This document shows, piece by piece, positions 1 through 11,647 of a stretch of DNA of 64,000 nucleotides. Below the pieces are notes generated by a model. That model was not told the origin of the DNA. It saw only the letters and a program-made list of their open reading frames with translations, and did not search any database. Where the stretch lies: contig OU015493.1 of assembly GCA_907164885.2 (NCBI GenBank), positions 218,952,894 to 219,016,893 on the forward strand, read 5' to 3'. A program made the translations under genes and the position numbers. The DNA is from Dolomedes plantarius. Lineage: Eukaryota; Arthropoda; Arachnida; Araneae; Dolomedidae. The number at the start of each line of letters is the position of its first letter. Positions within the stretch are counted from its first letter, which is position 1.

Positions 1-8
1 CTTTGTAA

Positions 9-210
9 ATGATTCAGCACACTCAAACAAGCTTTGGTTACCTGTTTTATACTCCACAGAGTACGATGTTCAACGCCCTCTACCGGCTATACGTAATGCG
101 CAATCACGCTGCATTTCTAATCATTTGCATATCTCCCCGACATGTACCTTCATTGCAAGTTTCGTTACGATCCCGCAATTATGTCTTGGTGCGCTATTTG
201 TTTTGTCCAT
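9..210. mobile_element. possible Tc1-type terminal fragment
   Basis: Bases about 108-140 (TTCTAATCATTTGCATATC, then CTCCCC) resemble the stretch at about 46203-46232 just outside the transposase of the DD34E Tc1 element. The fragment then runs into an (AT)n tract. No terminal inverted repeat is visible and the window edge cuts the left side, so this is a weak homology call only. Confidence 0.2.
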
Positions 211-1019
<809 letters not shown>

Positions 1020-1385
1020 CCATGGTTTTTTAACTCGCTTTCTTGTTTGTTTGTTTGTTTGTTTGTTTGTTTGTTTGTCCCGTACAAATTTTGCAAACAT
1101 TTGAAACTCTTAGAATAGCTCGGAACACGATGAGAATGCATTCTTTTGATACTTTTAGCCATCTTTAAGCAGCATTGAATTCATTTTAAGTTAATTTTGT
1201 TTTGTAGACTGGTGCAGCCCTCTATCGGCCGGGACGAGAACGAAAAGTGAAACGCGAGTTAATTTCCAATGAACTTCATTTTCTTTCAAGTGGATGGGAA
1301 AATTCATCAAAAAATTTTTTAAAAAGTATTTATTAATGCATAGAATTATCAAGTTTATAGGATTCAACAGAAAATTTAAAAACGC
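1020..1385 (+). repeat. 0.4 kb dispersed repeat R430, copy 1
   Basis: First of five copies in the window (others at about 16745-17190, 56368-56793, 61598-62028 and 63436-63860). Shared landmarks in order: CATGTTTTTATTAACTCGC, a (GTTT)n or (GT)n tract, TGCAATCG (TGCAAACA here), a stretch around CATTTGAAAC, TAGACTGGTGCAGCCCTCTA, and TCAAGTGGATGGGA. Ends carry a short inverted match (ACCATGTTTTTA against TAAAAACATGGT), which suggests a MITE-like non-autonomous element. No coding capacity. The far end of this copy diverges. Confidence 0.8.
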
Positions 1386-1952
1386 TAGCCGCTGCGTGAC
1401 CAGCATGGTCGCTTTTAGTTTTATATTTTCTTTTGCAAAACAATTCAATTGAAAGTAACCTATGCAAGGAATGTTACCATTACCTGTCATCATAAATATA
1501 TGTTAAGGGATAGGGGGAGATCAGCCAAAAAATTCATAATCATTGCTAAATTCACTATAAGGCTGATTCTAAAACATCGGGATTAAAAAATGTGAATTTC
1601 CATTACTTCAGAACAGAGTTAAAGATATGACTGAGAAACCCAACACCAATGATTTTAAAAATGACATCCCTCTCTGTATGTACAATTTTTCAAAATTAAG
1701 ATATCTACTCTTTATCATTACATTAAATAAGAAATTGTTCGGGATATTTTTTTCTCTTAAAAAATGGAGTAAAAGTTGAGGAAGTACTAAAATATAGAGT
1801 GAATTACAACTATGGTGTTTATAAAACTTCTTGATATACACAGATTGAGTAGTTCAAAAGTAGGAGATATAACAGTGACAGAATCAAAAGAACGGAATCT
1901 AGATAAACCTACATACAACTAACTGTCCATGACTAAACACTGGATTTGATAG
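1386..1952. other. unassigned sequence
   Basis: Nothing recognised beyond AT-rich unique-looking sequence between the dispersed repeat and the hAT-type MITE. Confidence 0.5.
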
Positions 1953-2189
1953 CAGGGCCCGATTTAGAAAATTCTGGACTATAGGCACAACTCGAGAAGG
2001 GGGCCCCGTAACACTGAAGTGGGCGTAAAATTTCTAAAATTGACACACAAAAAATAAATAGTGTGAAAGTACCATTTTACCAAGAATTGGCTATTTGAAG
2101 CGAAGAAGCCTAGAACATTACTGGCAACATTACTGGCTAGAACATTACTGGCTAGAACAGAACTGGGCCTAATGGAAAATCAGGGCCTG
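1953..2189. mobile_element. hAT-type MITE, family A (short copy)
   Basis: Starts CAGGGCCCGATTTAG and ends AAAATCAGGGCCTG, inverted ends typical of hAT elements. It is flanked on both sides by the identical 8-bp duplication TTTGATAG (1945-1952 and 2190-2197). The element is 237 bp. Its left part matches a 551-bp relative at 26749-27299, so this is an internally deleted copy. Small direct repeats (CATTACTGGC) lie near the right end. Non-coding. Confidence 0.9.
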
Positions 2190-2197
2190 TTTGATAG

Positions 2198-2857
2198 GTC
2201 TAAACATATTTTGTCGAAAGATCAGCGGTTGTAACAAATGTCGCCACTACACACACGCGGTACAGACTCATACTGGTACATACCCAAGTGACTCATACTG
2301 GTACAGTACTGACTCATACTGGTAATACCCAAGTGACACACATCGTTCGTGAAATCGTTGGGCACAAATTCCAGAAACAAATATGGACCAAATGCAAAAT
2401 GGGCCAACAGTTAAAAAATATGTCCTTGTCCCAAATGCAAACGAGAGTGCTCTCCCAACGGTTGAGTCAACGTACAATGGCCCCATCCAATGGTTGGTCA
2501 ATTAATGGTTTCCGAACCATTTGTCAACGGTCTTGGGTATTATTCTAATTTTCCGGTCCTATGGATCATAAATTGCTGACCATTTGTTTAGTGGACGGTG
2601 TTATGGGAGTCCATCTCCATACTAAGTTCGTCGCTGCCGTTTGACACAGAACACACCTCCCGCCAACCAAATACGGGAAAATTGCCTGCCAGGTCCTGAC
2701 GTTTGTTGCTACATAGAAAAAGGAAGTTCTCATTGAAAGTTCAATCGTGGAAAGGAAAAATGAATTGCGTAGTTTCAATTTTTTTCTGCTATAAAATGGA
2801 AATCCCGAAACAAAAATACTTTCCGGTAACAAGAATTTGATAAAAGAAGTTTTAATT
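2198..2857. other. unassigned sequence with short repeats
   Basis: Contains three copies of GACTCATACTGGTA at 2265-2278, 2290-2303 and 2311-2324, two with AC(A/C)TACCCAAGTGAC-like spacers. No gene or transposon end recognised otherwise. Confidence 0.6.
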
Positions 2858-2865
2858 CTCTATTA

Positions 2866-3611
2866 CAGGGGTTCCCAACCTTTTTATAGTACCGTACCTG
2901 TACGTTGTAAACAATTTGATGACGTAACGGTAGACCAAGAATTTTGAAATGGGGAATAAAATGCAATAGAAAACATTTGTAATAAAGACAAGTAACTTGG
3001 GATATATTTTTATTGCTAAACATATACATAAAATATAATAAACGCTTTAAAAATATATAATTAGTGAGAAGGTTGGGCATGTTTATTATTAACTAAAGAA
3101 GTAATGTTGGACTCAGTGTTTGTCAGTTTAAGGCGAAGATCCGATTCAAAGTCCAGCAAAGCTCTATATTTGGTTTTCATCGCAGTCATTGCAGGAAATC
3201 ATTTTTCTTATAAATATGAGGTCGCAAATGGCATTAAAAATTTTACTGCTTGGCAAAAAACTTCTCAGACACAGTTATAATTCTCAAACACAGTTATAGC
3301 CCCAGTTATAATTCGCAAGCGAGTGCGAAATTTTTATGGTGTGGTCATAGATAGCAAATTCAGGTGTAGACGGTATCTTTTGAGATTAGGTAAATCCCAA
3401 TAAAGTATTACAACAGAAACAATGGATAAGAAATTCCAAACTGAACAATTAAAACTTATGGATTACTAGTTATTATAGTCATTTCTTTTCTTTTTTTGGT
3501 AATGCAGATTTTTAATAGATTTTTGTTTTAAATTGTAAAATCATTCGCATACCGGTAGCTGCTTGTCCACGTACCGGTACTGGTACGCGTACCCAAGGTT
3601 GGGAACCACTA
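2866..3611 (-). mobile_element. hAT element, family B, copy 1
   Basis: 746-bp element with ends CAGGGGTTCCCAACC and GGTTGGGAACCACTA. The 8-bp flanks CTCTATTA (2858-2865) and CTCTATCA (3612-3619) match at 7 of 8 bases. A second copy of almost the same length sits at 43023-43765. Both keep only the last part of a hAT transposase near the middle, so they are internally deleted, non-autonomous derivatives. Confidence 0.9.
3061..3210 (-). pseudogene. hAT transposase C-terminal remnant
   Basis: Minus-strand reading frame of about 45 codons ending at a TAA (3061-3063). It reads MKTKYRALLDFESDLRLKLT and finishes with QPSH. The DLRLKLT block is the extreme C-terminus expected in Charlie/ZBED-like hAT transposases. 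The matching frame at about 43480-43570 on the plus strand in copy 2 reads nearly the same, including the QPSH end. Catalytic residues are absent, so it is a dead fragment. Confidence 0.65.
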
Positions 3612-3830
3612 CTCTATCACAATTAAAAATTTAGTTGCTTGCTTAAGATCTAAAAATGACTACTGAAGAAGTAACACTTTAATATAAATTCAGTTTTATG
3701 GAATGACTTAAAAAATGTCTGCTGAAAATTCCGCCAAAGCTTTCGGTCAGGTTTTTAACCTCTTAGCTTTGCCTTGAGCGCAAAAGGACAGAATACGAAC
3801 CCCGATCTTGCTGGTAAAGATGTTTAGAAG

Positions 3831-4304
3831 TTAAAAAAGAATGAAACACCGGCAAAGTCTAACTTGGGAACGTCGTCCACTCATGAGATAAGTGCTGAAG
3901 TGAAAGGTAATGTATATTACCGACTTTGTCCCGTTTCCATTGACATCCCTGTCTACTATCTGCTTAAAATAATCTTTACACATAAAACCAAAGTTATAAG
4001 CAACCTTATCAACAACCGTAATAATTAACTTATTTTTTAATCCTTTAATTTTACTGTATAGATCTTTGTTTAAAAATAAACCCTGCTTGTCTCTTACACC
4101 ATACTCTTCATAACTCCCCTTTATATCCTGTAAAACAAGTAACTTCCGCTCCATGAAACCTTCGATAGGCCAATTATACTTCCTTGATAATTTTACTATA
4201 AAATTATCCAAATCTTTAGTGATAGAACTTATAATTTGCTTTAAATTTACCTTATTTCTTACCCTAAATTTTGAGCCCTTACTTAAAAGTTCCCAAAACC
4301 TAAC

Positions 4305-4359
<55 letters not shown>

Positions 4360-4403
4360 ACAAATTTTAATCCTTGTAAATACTCCTGACATGCTTTTTC
4401 CAA
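3831..4403 (-). pseudogene. possible Penelope-like reverse transcriptase fragment
   Basis: A 190-codon minus-strand frame interrupted near its start by an (AT)n tract at about 4303-4360 that translates to Tyr-Ile runs. The remainder, roughly 4300 down to 3950, has protein-like composition: it contains YNWPIEGFMERKLLVL and then a lysine-rich segment with ITVVDKVAYNFGFMCKDYF. The latter resembles the (D/T)KA.NN..(F/V)(V/I)CK.YY block found upstream of the palm in reverse transcriptases of the Penelope-like group. No YADD catalytic motif and no GIY-YIG domain are visible, so at best this is a 5-prime fragment. Assignment is from motif memory only. Confidence 0.35.
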
Positions 4404-5029
4404 ATTCGTTTAACTTATTGCAACAGAATACGTCCCCTTAACCTTGGATTGCGACCTAAATTCAACCAATATAAATCTATTTTTTCCCCTAAAGCTGTCG
4501 CACGCGCGGACCATTATATAAGCCATTATATTATATAACGGGCATCGCGAGACCATCACCTCATATGCGGCAATCACGTGTCAGTTTTTTAACCAATTAA
4601 AGTTCAGCGCGCCTGTACTCGAGGACATACAACTAGGGTTTTCGCGGGTCTTTGGGTGTCTGTCACCGTCCTGGAAACATGTCGTAAATTGAGCTGCGGT
4701 TTTTATATATTTTCATGTGCTGTTCCATCATCATGTGGCAGCATTATGCCTGTTCTCAACTATGATAGTCCTCTAAATGCCGATCCCGACAAAGAACGGA
4801 ATAGGCCATAATGTACGAATTAATGTCCAGCAACGATGGTGTGTAACTGTATGACGCTCCACGGAAATTCCTGAAAAGTAAAAATTAAATTGAACTGAGA
4901 TCTCCTCTTCCTTCCTTTCTGGTGGTGAACTTAAATTTATTCGCCGTGCCAGCCACTCGTTCTTGATGCCAGCTACGACTACCAGTACGAAACTTCAATC
5001 CCTTCGCATGGATACATTACATATAAATA
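4404..5029. other. unassigned sequence
   Basis: No transposon ends or coding signal recognised. Somewhat less AT-rich around 4490-4720. Confidence 0.5.
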
Positions 5030-5031
5030 GA

Positions 5032-5081
<50 letters not shown>

Positions 5082-5097
5082 TATGTATATATATATA

Positions 5098-5146
<49 letters not shown>
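5030..5146. repeat. (AT)n microsatellite interrupted by a Tc1 element
   Basis: Alternating AT tract that runs directly into the left end of the DD36E element. It resumes at 6365-6399 on the other side, so the transposon landed inside a TA array. Confidence 0.95.
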
Positions 5147-5149
<3 letters not shown>

Positions 5150-6361
5150 TGAAGTTCCACTGAATTAGGGATAGCAAAGCCTAAGCAAATTGTGTAGCGC
5201 TGCGCATCATGTATGCGCAAGTGAGGGCGCTGTGGTAACTGCATATATAGCGCGTACTGTGGTTGTTCTGAATTAGTTGTTGGAATTGCCAGTATGGGTA
5301 AACTGCCTGATTTAGACGCCTTCGATCGCTGAAAAATCGTAGGTGCGCGACGCATGGGCCATTCAATTTTCGAAATCGTCAAACAGCTAGGATTTTCAAG
5401 GTCGACAGTGTCAAGTGTATACCAAGAATACATGGATGGTGGAAAAAAAATAGCGATCGGGCAAACTGCAAAGGACAATTAGCCTTGACAGTGCGTGGTG
5501 AGAGACGGCTCAGGCGTATTGTATGTAGCCAGCGAAGCCAAACATTAGCTCAAATAACCACCCAGTTTAATGACGGTGCCAGTCGTACAGTCAGTAAACG
5601 GACTGTGCAACGCTCGCTTCACCGTATGGGTTTCGGGATCCGTCGATCTACGAGAGTACCATTGCTCTATACTCGCCATCGGGCTGCACGTCTTGCCTGG
5701 GCAAGAGAGCACAGAGACTGGAGTGTAGAGGACTTGAAACGAGTAGCATGGAGTGATGAGTCTCGATTCTGACTACTTAACGCCGACGGGAGGCTGAGAA
5801 TATGGCGCCAGGCTCATGAAGCCATGGATCCTGCATGCCTGGCTGGAACTGTACAAGGGCATGGTGGCTCAATCATGGTCTGGGGTGTTTTTCGTGGCAC
5901 AGTTTGGGATCTTTGGTGCATGTACCAACCTCCCTCAATGCAATTCGGTACGTAGAGTTGCTGGGTGATCACCTCCATCCGTTTATGCTGTTCTGTTATC
6001 CGCACGGTAATGTAGTTTTCCAGCAAGACAGCTGTACCTCTCACAAGTCCCGGTTGGCTACTGGCTGGTTGGATAAGCATTCCTCTGACTTCTCTGTCAT
6101 GAATTGGCCACCTAGAAGCTCAGACTTAAATCCTATTGAGCATCTTTGGGAAGTTTTGGAACAAGGCGTGAAAGGCCATCACACAGCACCAAAGAACCTT
6201 ACTGAATTATGGACAGCTTTAGCCAATATTTGGCAAGCCATTCCCGTGGAACGTTTCCAGAAACTTGTTGAATCTATGCCTCGTAGTGTGGCATCCGTTA
6301 TCAAGGCCATAGGAGGTCCAACTCGTTACTAGGTAGGTATCCCTAATTCAGTGGCACTTCA

Positions 6362-6364
<3 letters not shown>
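5147..6364 (+). mobile_element. Tc1/mariner DD36E (Incomer-type) transposon
   Basis: 1218-bp element with 27-bp terminal inverted repeats (left 5147-5173 beginning CACTGAAGTTCCACTG, right 6338-6364, three mismatches) and TA on both sides. Both flanks are (TA)n, so the target duplication merges with the microsatellite. It carries one degenerate transposase on the plus strand. Confidence 0.93.
5294..6332 (+). pseudogene. DD36E Tc1-type transposase, inactivated
   Basis: Reading starts at MGKLPDLDAFDR and then hits an in-frame TGA. A helix-turn-helix region follows (GHSIFEIVKQLGFSRSTVSS). The frame shifts near 5480, runs to WSDESRF (first catalytic Asp) where a TGA follows, and shifts again near 5850. 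The C-terminal part (5835-6332) holds VVFQQDSCTSHKS (second Asp) and SSDLNPIEHLW (Glu). I count 36 residues between second Asp and Glu, the DD36E spacing. Length about 340 codons matches the family. At least two frameshifts and two nonsense codons make it non-functional. Confidence 0.9.
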
Positions 6365-6399
<35 letters not shown>

Positions 6400-6401
<2 letters not shown>

Positions 6402-6804
6402 CATGTCTACTATCGGTGAAGAAAAGCATCGCTTGAGACCATTTTAAAGTTCTTGTCCATTCGCTCGGCGGGTTATCCCGATCCAACCTGTCTAATAGGA
6501 ATCAGGCGATTCTCACAAATCCTCCTGAAATTCTTCTGGAATGTCACTCTTCTCTATAAACAACGTGGGAATGTTTTCTCATCGCCACTGTTGCCAACCC
6601 TCTGCGGAACGACCGTTCAATACTTCTTGGGGAAATATAAGTGATTGGATCATGTTTCGAGAAGGGCTTTCATCACGAGGTGCGATGTAATGCGCGGCTT
6701 AAGTGATACCACCATAGTCACAATAAGTTGTTGAAGCAGCAAGTACGTTTAAAAATTCTAATTCTATTCGATACTATTAGTATTCTAAAATAGAATGGAT
6801 AAGC

Positions 6805-6806
<2 letters not shown>
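6400..6806. other. unassigned sequence between two mariner-type insertions
   Basis: Nothing recognised; bounded left and right by (TA)n tracts. Confidence 0.5.
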
Positions 6807-6848
<42 letters not shown>

Positions 6849-6851
<3 letters not shown>

Positions 6852-8446
6852 GGTGTCCCAAAACCACCGCATAAACTCTGCACGGCTATATTCCTCGTTG
6901 GGAGTACATAAAAACTGCCCAAAGAAGCGTTCCTGTACGATCCTTAGTTTACGAGAAAAATACGAAAAACAAAGTATGACGTCACTGCCAGTGCAAGAAA
7001 AACACTTTATTAAACATATCAACAGAATGCACAATTTAAAGCAGATGTTCAATGTGTCCTCCGTGCATGTCGAGCCAGGACGAGCACGCCGTGGAATGGC
7101 TGTCATCACACGTTGCAGCATCGCGGGGTCCACCGAAGTACAAGCAGCCTGCAGACGACCAACTAAGTCCATTTGTGTTGTCACTACGTCTCGATAGACC
7201 AGTTCCTTGAGATGGCCCCATAGGAAAAAATCCAACGGTGTAAGATCTGGCCAACGTGGCAGCCGTAGAACCGGACCCCCACGTCCGATCCAGCGGCCGG
7301 GGTATTCCATATGCAGCCAACCACGTACAGGAGCACAGAAATGTGCCGGAGCCCCATCATGCTGGAACCAAAGTTCCTGTATTGCCGCTAATGGTATGTC
7401 ATCGAGGAACTCGGTTAAGATCTCTTTGAGAAACACCAAGTACGACTGTCCCGAGAGCCGTTCAGGCAACAGATATGGTCCAAGCAGGCGATCCCCGAGT
7501 ATGCCGGCCCACACGTTAAGAGACCAACGTTCCTGATGTTTCTGCGGCCGGATTTCATGCGAATTGACCTGGGACCACATATGGCTGTTGAGATGGTTGA
7601 ATACCCCATCACGAGTGAAACATGATTCATCAGTCCACAGGATATGTGCAATGAAACCATTATCTGTGTTCTGTTGCTGCAACAGTCATTCACCGATGCC
7701 CACGCGTTTCTGAAAGTCATCTGGTTTCAGACCTTTCACGGTTGTGTACCGAAATGGGTGTAGCCTCTCAGACCGTAAAAGCCTGTGCACAGTACTTTTA
7801 CTCGAAGTCATCTCACGGGCTAATGCGCGTGTGCTTACCTCGGGCGTCTCTTCTACCCGCTGCAGTATTGCATCCGCCTGTGCTACCGTCAGGCCGCTCC
7901 GTGGTCTTCCAGTATCGTGAAGGTTTATTGGCTGTTGGCAAGACGCTTCCCGTATTTCGCAGTCTGTCGTCCAGCCTACGGATGACGTTGACATCGGGAG
8001 GACGGCGGGACGGATATCGACGGGCATACTCCCTAGCAGTTCGTAAGGTATTTCCATTACATCAGCCGTACATCAAGTACATGTCACAGTAATCACGAAC
8101 GGAGTACATGGCCACCATACGAAGACTACCGGTATCTGCAAGATGCAGCCTTTTAAATACCAGTTTAACGGCGGCTTAACGTCATTCCATGGCGTGCGCG
8201 TTTGCATGACGCGATATGCGCGGCGAACGTTTTAAACATTATCGTCTGGAAAGATATGCAAATATTGTTGTTGATATGTCCAATAAAGTGTTTTTTTCTT
8301 GCACCGGCAGTGACGTCATACTTTGTTTTTCGTAGTTTTCTCGTAAACTATAGATCGTACAGGAACGCTTCTTTGGGCAGTTTTTATGTACTCCCAACAA
8401 GGAATCTAGCTGTGCAGAGTTTATGCGGTCGTTTTGGGACACCCTG
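6849..8446 (-). mobile_element. mariner-type DD41D transposon with long inverted repeats
   Basis: 1598-bp element starting CAGGGTGTCCCAAAAC and ending in its inverse, with TA on each side (6847-6848 and 8447-8448). The left TA ends a (TA)n tract at 6807-6848. The terminal inverted repeats are unusually long, about 170 bp (6849 to about 7022 and about 8273 to 8446), with roughly a dozen differences. One transposase lies between them on the minus strand. Confidence 0.94.
7036..8057 (-). pseudogene. DD41D mariner transposase, lightly degraded
   Basis: Runs from MEIPYEL (8057) to HGGHIEHLL (stop at 7036-7038). After a short out-of-frame N-terminal stretch (the neighbouring frame there gives an Arg-rich REYARRYPSRRPPDVN) it holds a helix-turn-helix block (STRALAREMTSSKSTVHRLL), then WTDESCF (first Asp), FQHDGAPAHF (second Asp) and PDLTPLDFFLWG (third Asp). 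I count 41 residues between the last two Asp. Lesions: a TGA at 7686-7688 where related proteins, from memory, have Trp, compensating N-terminal frameshifts, and one frameshift near 7080 just before the terminus. Otherwise near full length (about 340 codons). Confidence 0.9.
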
Positions 8447-8448
8447 TA

Positions 8449-9107
8449 TATGAAATAATAACGTGCCACCTTTATTAATCAACGCCTAATCTAAATTTTC
8501 CCGGTAACGTTTCAACAAAGTATAGCCCCTTATTTGAAATTATGACCTAAGGAAAAACCGAGCTAACCCGTTAAATTGTCTCCTGATGCACGTGGTAAGA
8601 GTAAGTCGTTTTCAAGAACAGGATGATGCAATCGTTCGCAAAGCTTCCATGAGATTCCACGAGATCATCCGACTTCTGACGCGCAAGGTCAGATGGTCTT
8701 CGATAATAAATTTTAATTTTGGCGCTCTGTCATCCGAGGCGCTGAACTCTATGTGAAAACGTGAGCAAGCGATCTTTCTGTAGCGTGACTGTCCTTCCCG
8801 TACAGGCTTTTCTGTCATGTCCCCTTCTTTGGTATTGTGTGCCCCGCGTCCTTTCGCCGTCCAACTATGTGAAATTTAGTGAAATACCCCGGCTGTCCCG
8901 GAATTTTGCTGTCTGAGTGATGTAATGTTTCAAAATATGTCAAAATTCCGTCATTCTGTTTATATGTGCTGTACGTCGTCACAGTGAGTGTCCAGAATTA
9001 AGACAGTGCTAAAAATCTGTGGATAATTCATCGCCACAAATACTCCATGTTCGTGTTTGAGCTCCTCTACGGTTATCCATCAAATACCTACAGCTGCGTG
9101 GGTATTA
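8449..9107. other. unassigned sequence
   Basis: No transposon ends, RNA motifs or convincing reading frames seen. Confidence 0.5.
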
Positions 9108-9123
9108 CATATATATATATAAA

Positions 9124-9158
<35 letters not shown>
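9108..9158. repeat. compound (AT)n-(CT)n-(AT)n microsatellite
   Basis: Alternating AT, then about nine CT units, then AT again. Confidence 0.95.
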
Positions 9159-9159
9159 G

Positions 9160-9296
9160 CAGTGGAATCTCGATCTATCGTTTTTGAAAGGACCGATTGA
9201 AATTAACGATAAATGTGGGAAAACGATAGATGCGGAAACATAACAAACCAATATGATATTTGGGACTGTGTAAAATGAACGACACATACGGAAAAA
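9160..9296. mobile_element. Tigger/pogo-type terminal fragment
   Basis: Begins CAGTGGAATCTCGATCTATC, with AACGATAAATG and AACGATAGATG repeats behind it, the pattern of pogo/Tigger-type ends that echo the terminal repeat. It is cut off by the CTAG terminus of a Helitron at 9297, so only about 137 bp remain. Confidence 0.55.
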
Positions 9297-9977
9297 CTAG
9301 CTGAAACCCACGCTTCGCTATGGAGTACATTCAAATTTAATTCAACGGTCAATGGATGCAATTAATGCGAAAAAAAAAATAAATATATATATTTATAATA
9401 AATACGACGATCAATGTATACAATTGATGGAAAAAAAATTAAAAAATATATTTATAAAAAAATCGTCAGGGATATTTTATATTCTACATTATTTATAAGA
9501 AAATAACGTAGAAGAAAATATTCAAATTAAATGTAATAGGACATATTAAAGAATCTAGTACAGTTAATATAATACAGCTTGAGGAACATAATATCTTTTA
9601 TTGAATTTTAATATTTTTTTGGATAATGTCCAATCGTCTGCCGCATTAGCAAGAAAAAAAAGTATTATTTTTGTCTATTTAGTTTTTATGCACTTGACGA
9701 TAAATTTATTGAAAGTACCAGAAAAAGAAATCATGTGATTGGCATTTAATACATTAAATTCGAAAAATGAATCTTTGAAAATTCACCAAAAATCAGAAAA
9801 TGAAGGTAAAGGTTCGAAAAAGATTTCATTTTAAAGGAATTTTTAAGATCTTTCTCGTGATATAAATTTTATATCCCTCCAATTATTATTTTAAATGCAA
9901 ACTTAAAAGAAGTTATTAAAACAGCTTAAAAATTTAATTTAGTCAGTCAGTTACAGAACTGTTTTTTATATATAGTG
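9297..9977 (-). mobile_element. non-autonomous Helitron, family H1, copy 1
   Basis: Minus-oriented copy. Its 3-prime terminus is CTAG (9297-9300) preceded on the minus strand by the hairpin-bearing stretch ending GGGTTTCAG. Its 5-prime terminus is near 9977 (reverse complement of TATATATAAAAAACAGTTCTG). The interior carries the H1 block seen in six other copies (for example TGGATAATGTCCAATCGTC at about 9620). It lacks the roughly 130-bp block around the CACCCCTACAC motif, so it is internally deleted. Non-coding. Confidence 0.8.
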
Positions 9978-11639
9978 TATTATGTCACACTGTTATCATG
10001 TGAAAAGAATTGGCTGTACGCAACGTGCCGTAGAAGTCCAACTTTTTATATACCTGTTACCAAATATTCCTTCAGTCAACTGACGTTAAACTTAACAATC
10101 AGTCTTTTAACCTAGAACGGGGTTTTTCTTTCACTGAAAAATGAAAATCATCAGAGTCGAAAATTCTTTCCTTTGAAACACTAAGCTAGAAAATCATTTA
10201 CTTTCATTTTATTCCTTTGATTTTTTTTTAACCCACTAAAAGATCGAATATATCAAATGAGACCTGTTTCATTTGAGAAGAGTCTACCATGAGGTTTCCC
10301 GACCTTTCAATGTTTTCTTCCCGCATATTTGCATTGAAACTGTCCAAAAGAAAAACTCATTTTCCGTAATTCAATTCCGACAAAACGTTTATTCAAACAA
10401 AAATGCAATTTGTGAGGAATTTGTCAGAAATGCATAGCATTCAGAAACATTCTTCTCTGAGTCAAACATGTGTGAAAACAACGACCTGAACAAAAAATAG
10501 TGCGTCTACCGTGTTCATGCAGCATTATACAGCTATGAAAAAACCTTACCTCCATGAAATGGCGCCGTGGTAACGACACTAGTCATGCCTAAAGTGACTG
10601 AAGAAAAATAAACTGATGGTCAGAATTTGTTAACTTTCATTAACCATTTGTAGACTTTGAAAACATGACTGCACTAAAGTGCCGCGGTGAATAAACATTT
10701 TTTTTGGAGAAATTCGGTCAAAAGTTACTTTAATGGAATGGCTACCCCCACAAGTTGGGAATCTACCAAATAACTTATAGAGATTTACTTAGGGGCACTC
10801 TACTTGAATTGGATACAAACACAGTTTATACATGAAACAACGTTTATTTTAAATGTTTGCACATATAGATTTTGCTTTTCAACAATGAGCATACGTACTA
10901 CTTGTACGGATATATAAATACAGCTTTCAAGAACAATATATTTTTCAATACTCACGAACAGTAAGTCAACCAGCAGTTCTGCCACATAAACTTTGGGCCC
11001 TCTAAGCACAAGCGCCGGTTAACACCTGGAGCTGCTTACCTCGTAGCTCCCTTAACTCGCTTATCTATCCACCTTCTTTAATCAAGCTGCATGGTATTTA
11101 TACCAAGCGCGTATGCCGAAATTAGCATATCTCCAGCAGATCCTTTAATTTAGTCACTTAAAAGTTCGATTCTTGTGAATCGAATCTTATGTATTCCTTA
11201 CAAGCTGTTCGTCCTATAAATTGCGGGCACGATGCAAATGCAACTCCTGAGAAAACCCGTTTCATTTCCACTGCGGTTGTTCGACCAGGAGTGTGTCAAC
11301 TGGAATGGTTGGAGGCACTAGTTTGTTCCTCTTTTTGAGAAAAGAAACGTTTTCCCAACTAACTCACTCTCTCATACTAGATTAGAATTCGGAATATTTA
11401 ATCTTTGGAAAGCACCATCAGAGTCCATTCCGTAGAGATGCGCAGACGATAATCATCTCGATGGAATTTTAATTGAAATTCTGGACCATTTTGAGTGGAC
11501 GAAAATAAATATTAATAAATGGGTCTACAGCGCTTCGGAAAACTTTCTCATCTTTGTTAAAACGTGTTCTCCCTCATCAGGGTCGACAATTTTCAGAATT
11601 CTTTCCGATTTTGTAACCGAAATTCTGATTTGGAAGGCC
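9978..11639. other. unassigned sequence, 1.7 kb
   Basis: No transposon termini, RNA motifs or protein-like frames recognised. AT-rich left half, more mixed composition between about 10980 and 11300. Confidence 0.5.
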
Positions 11640-11647
11640 ATTAAATG

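Noticed and set aside
7207..7536. 109-codon plus-strand frame inside the DD41D mariner
   Set aside because: Antisense of the transposase; the minus strand carries the catalytic motifs.
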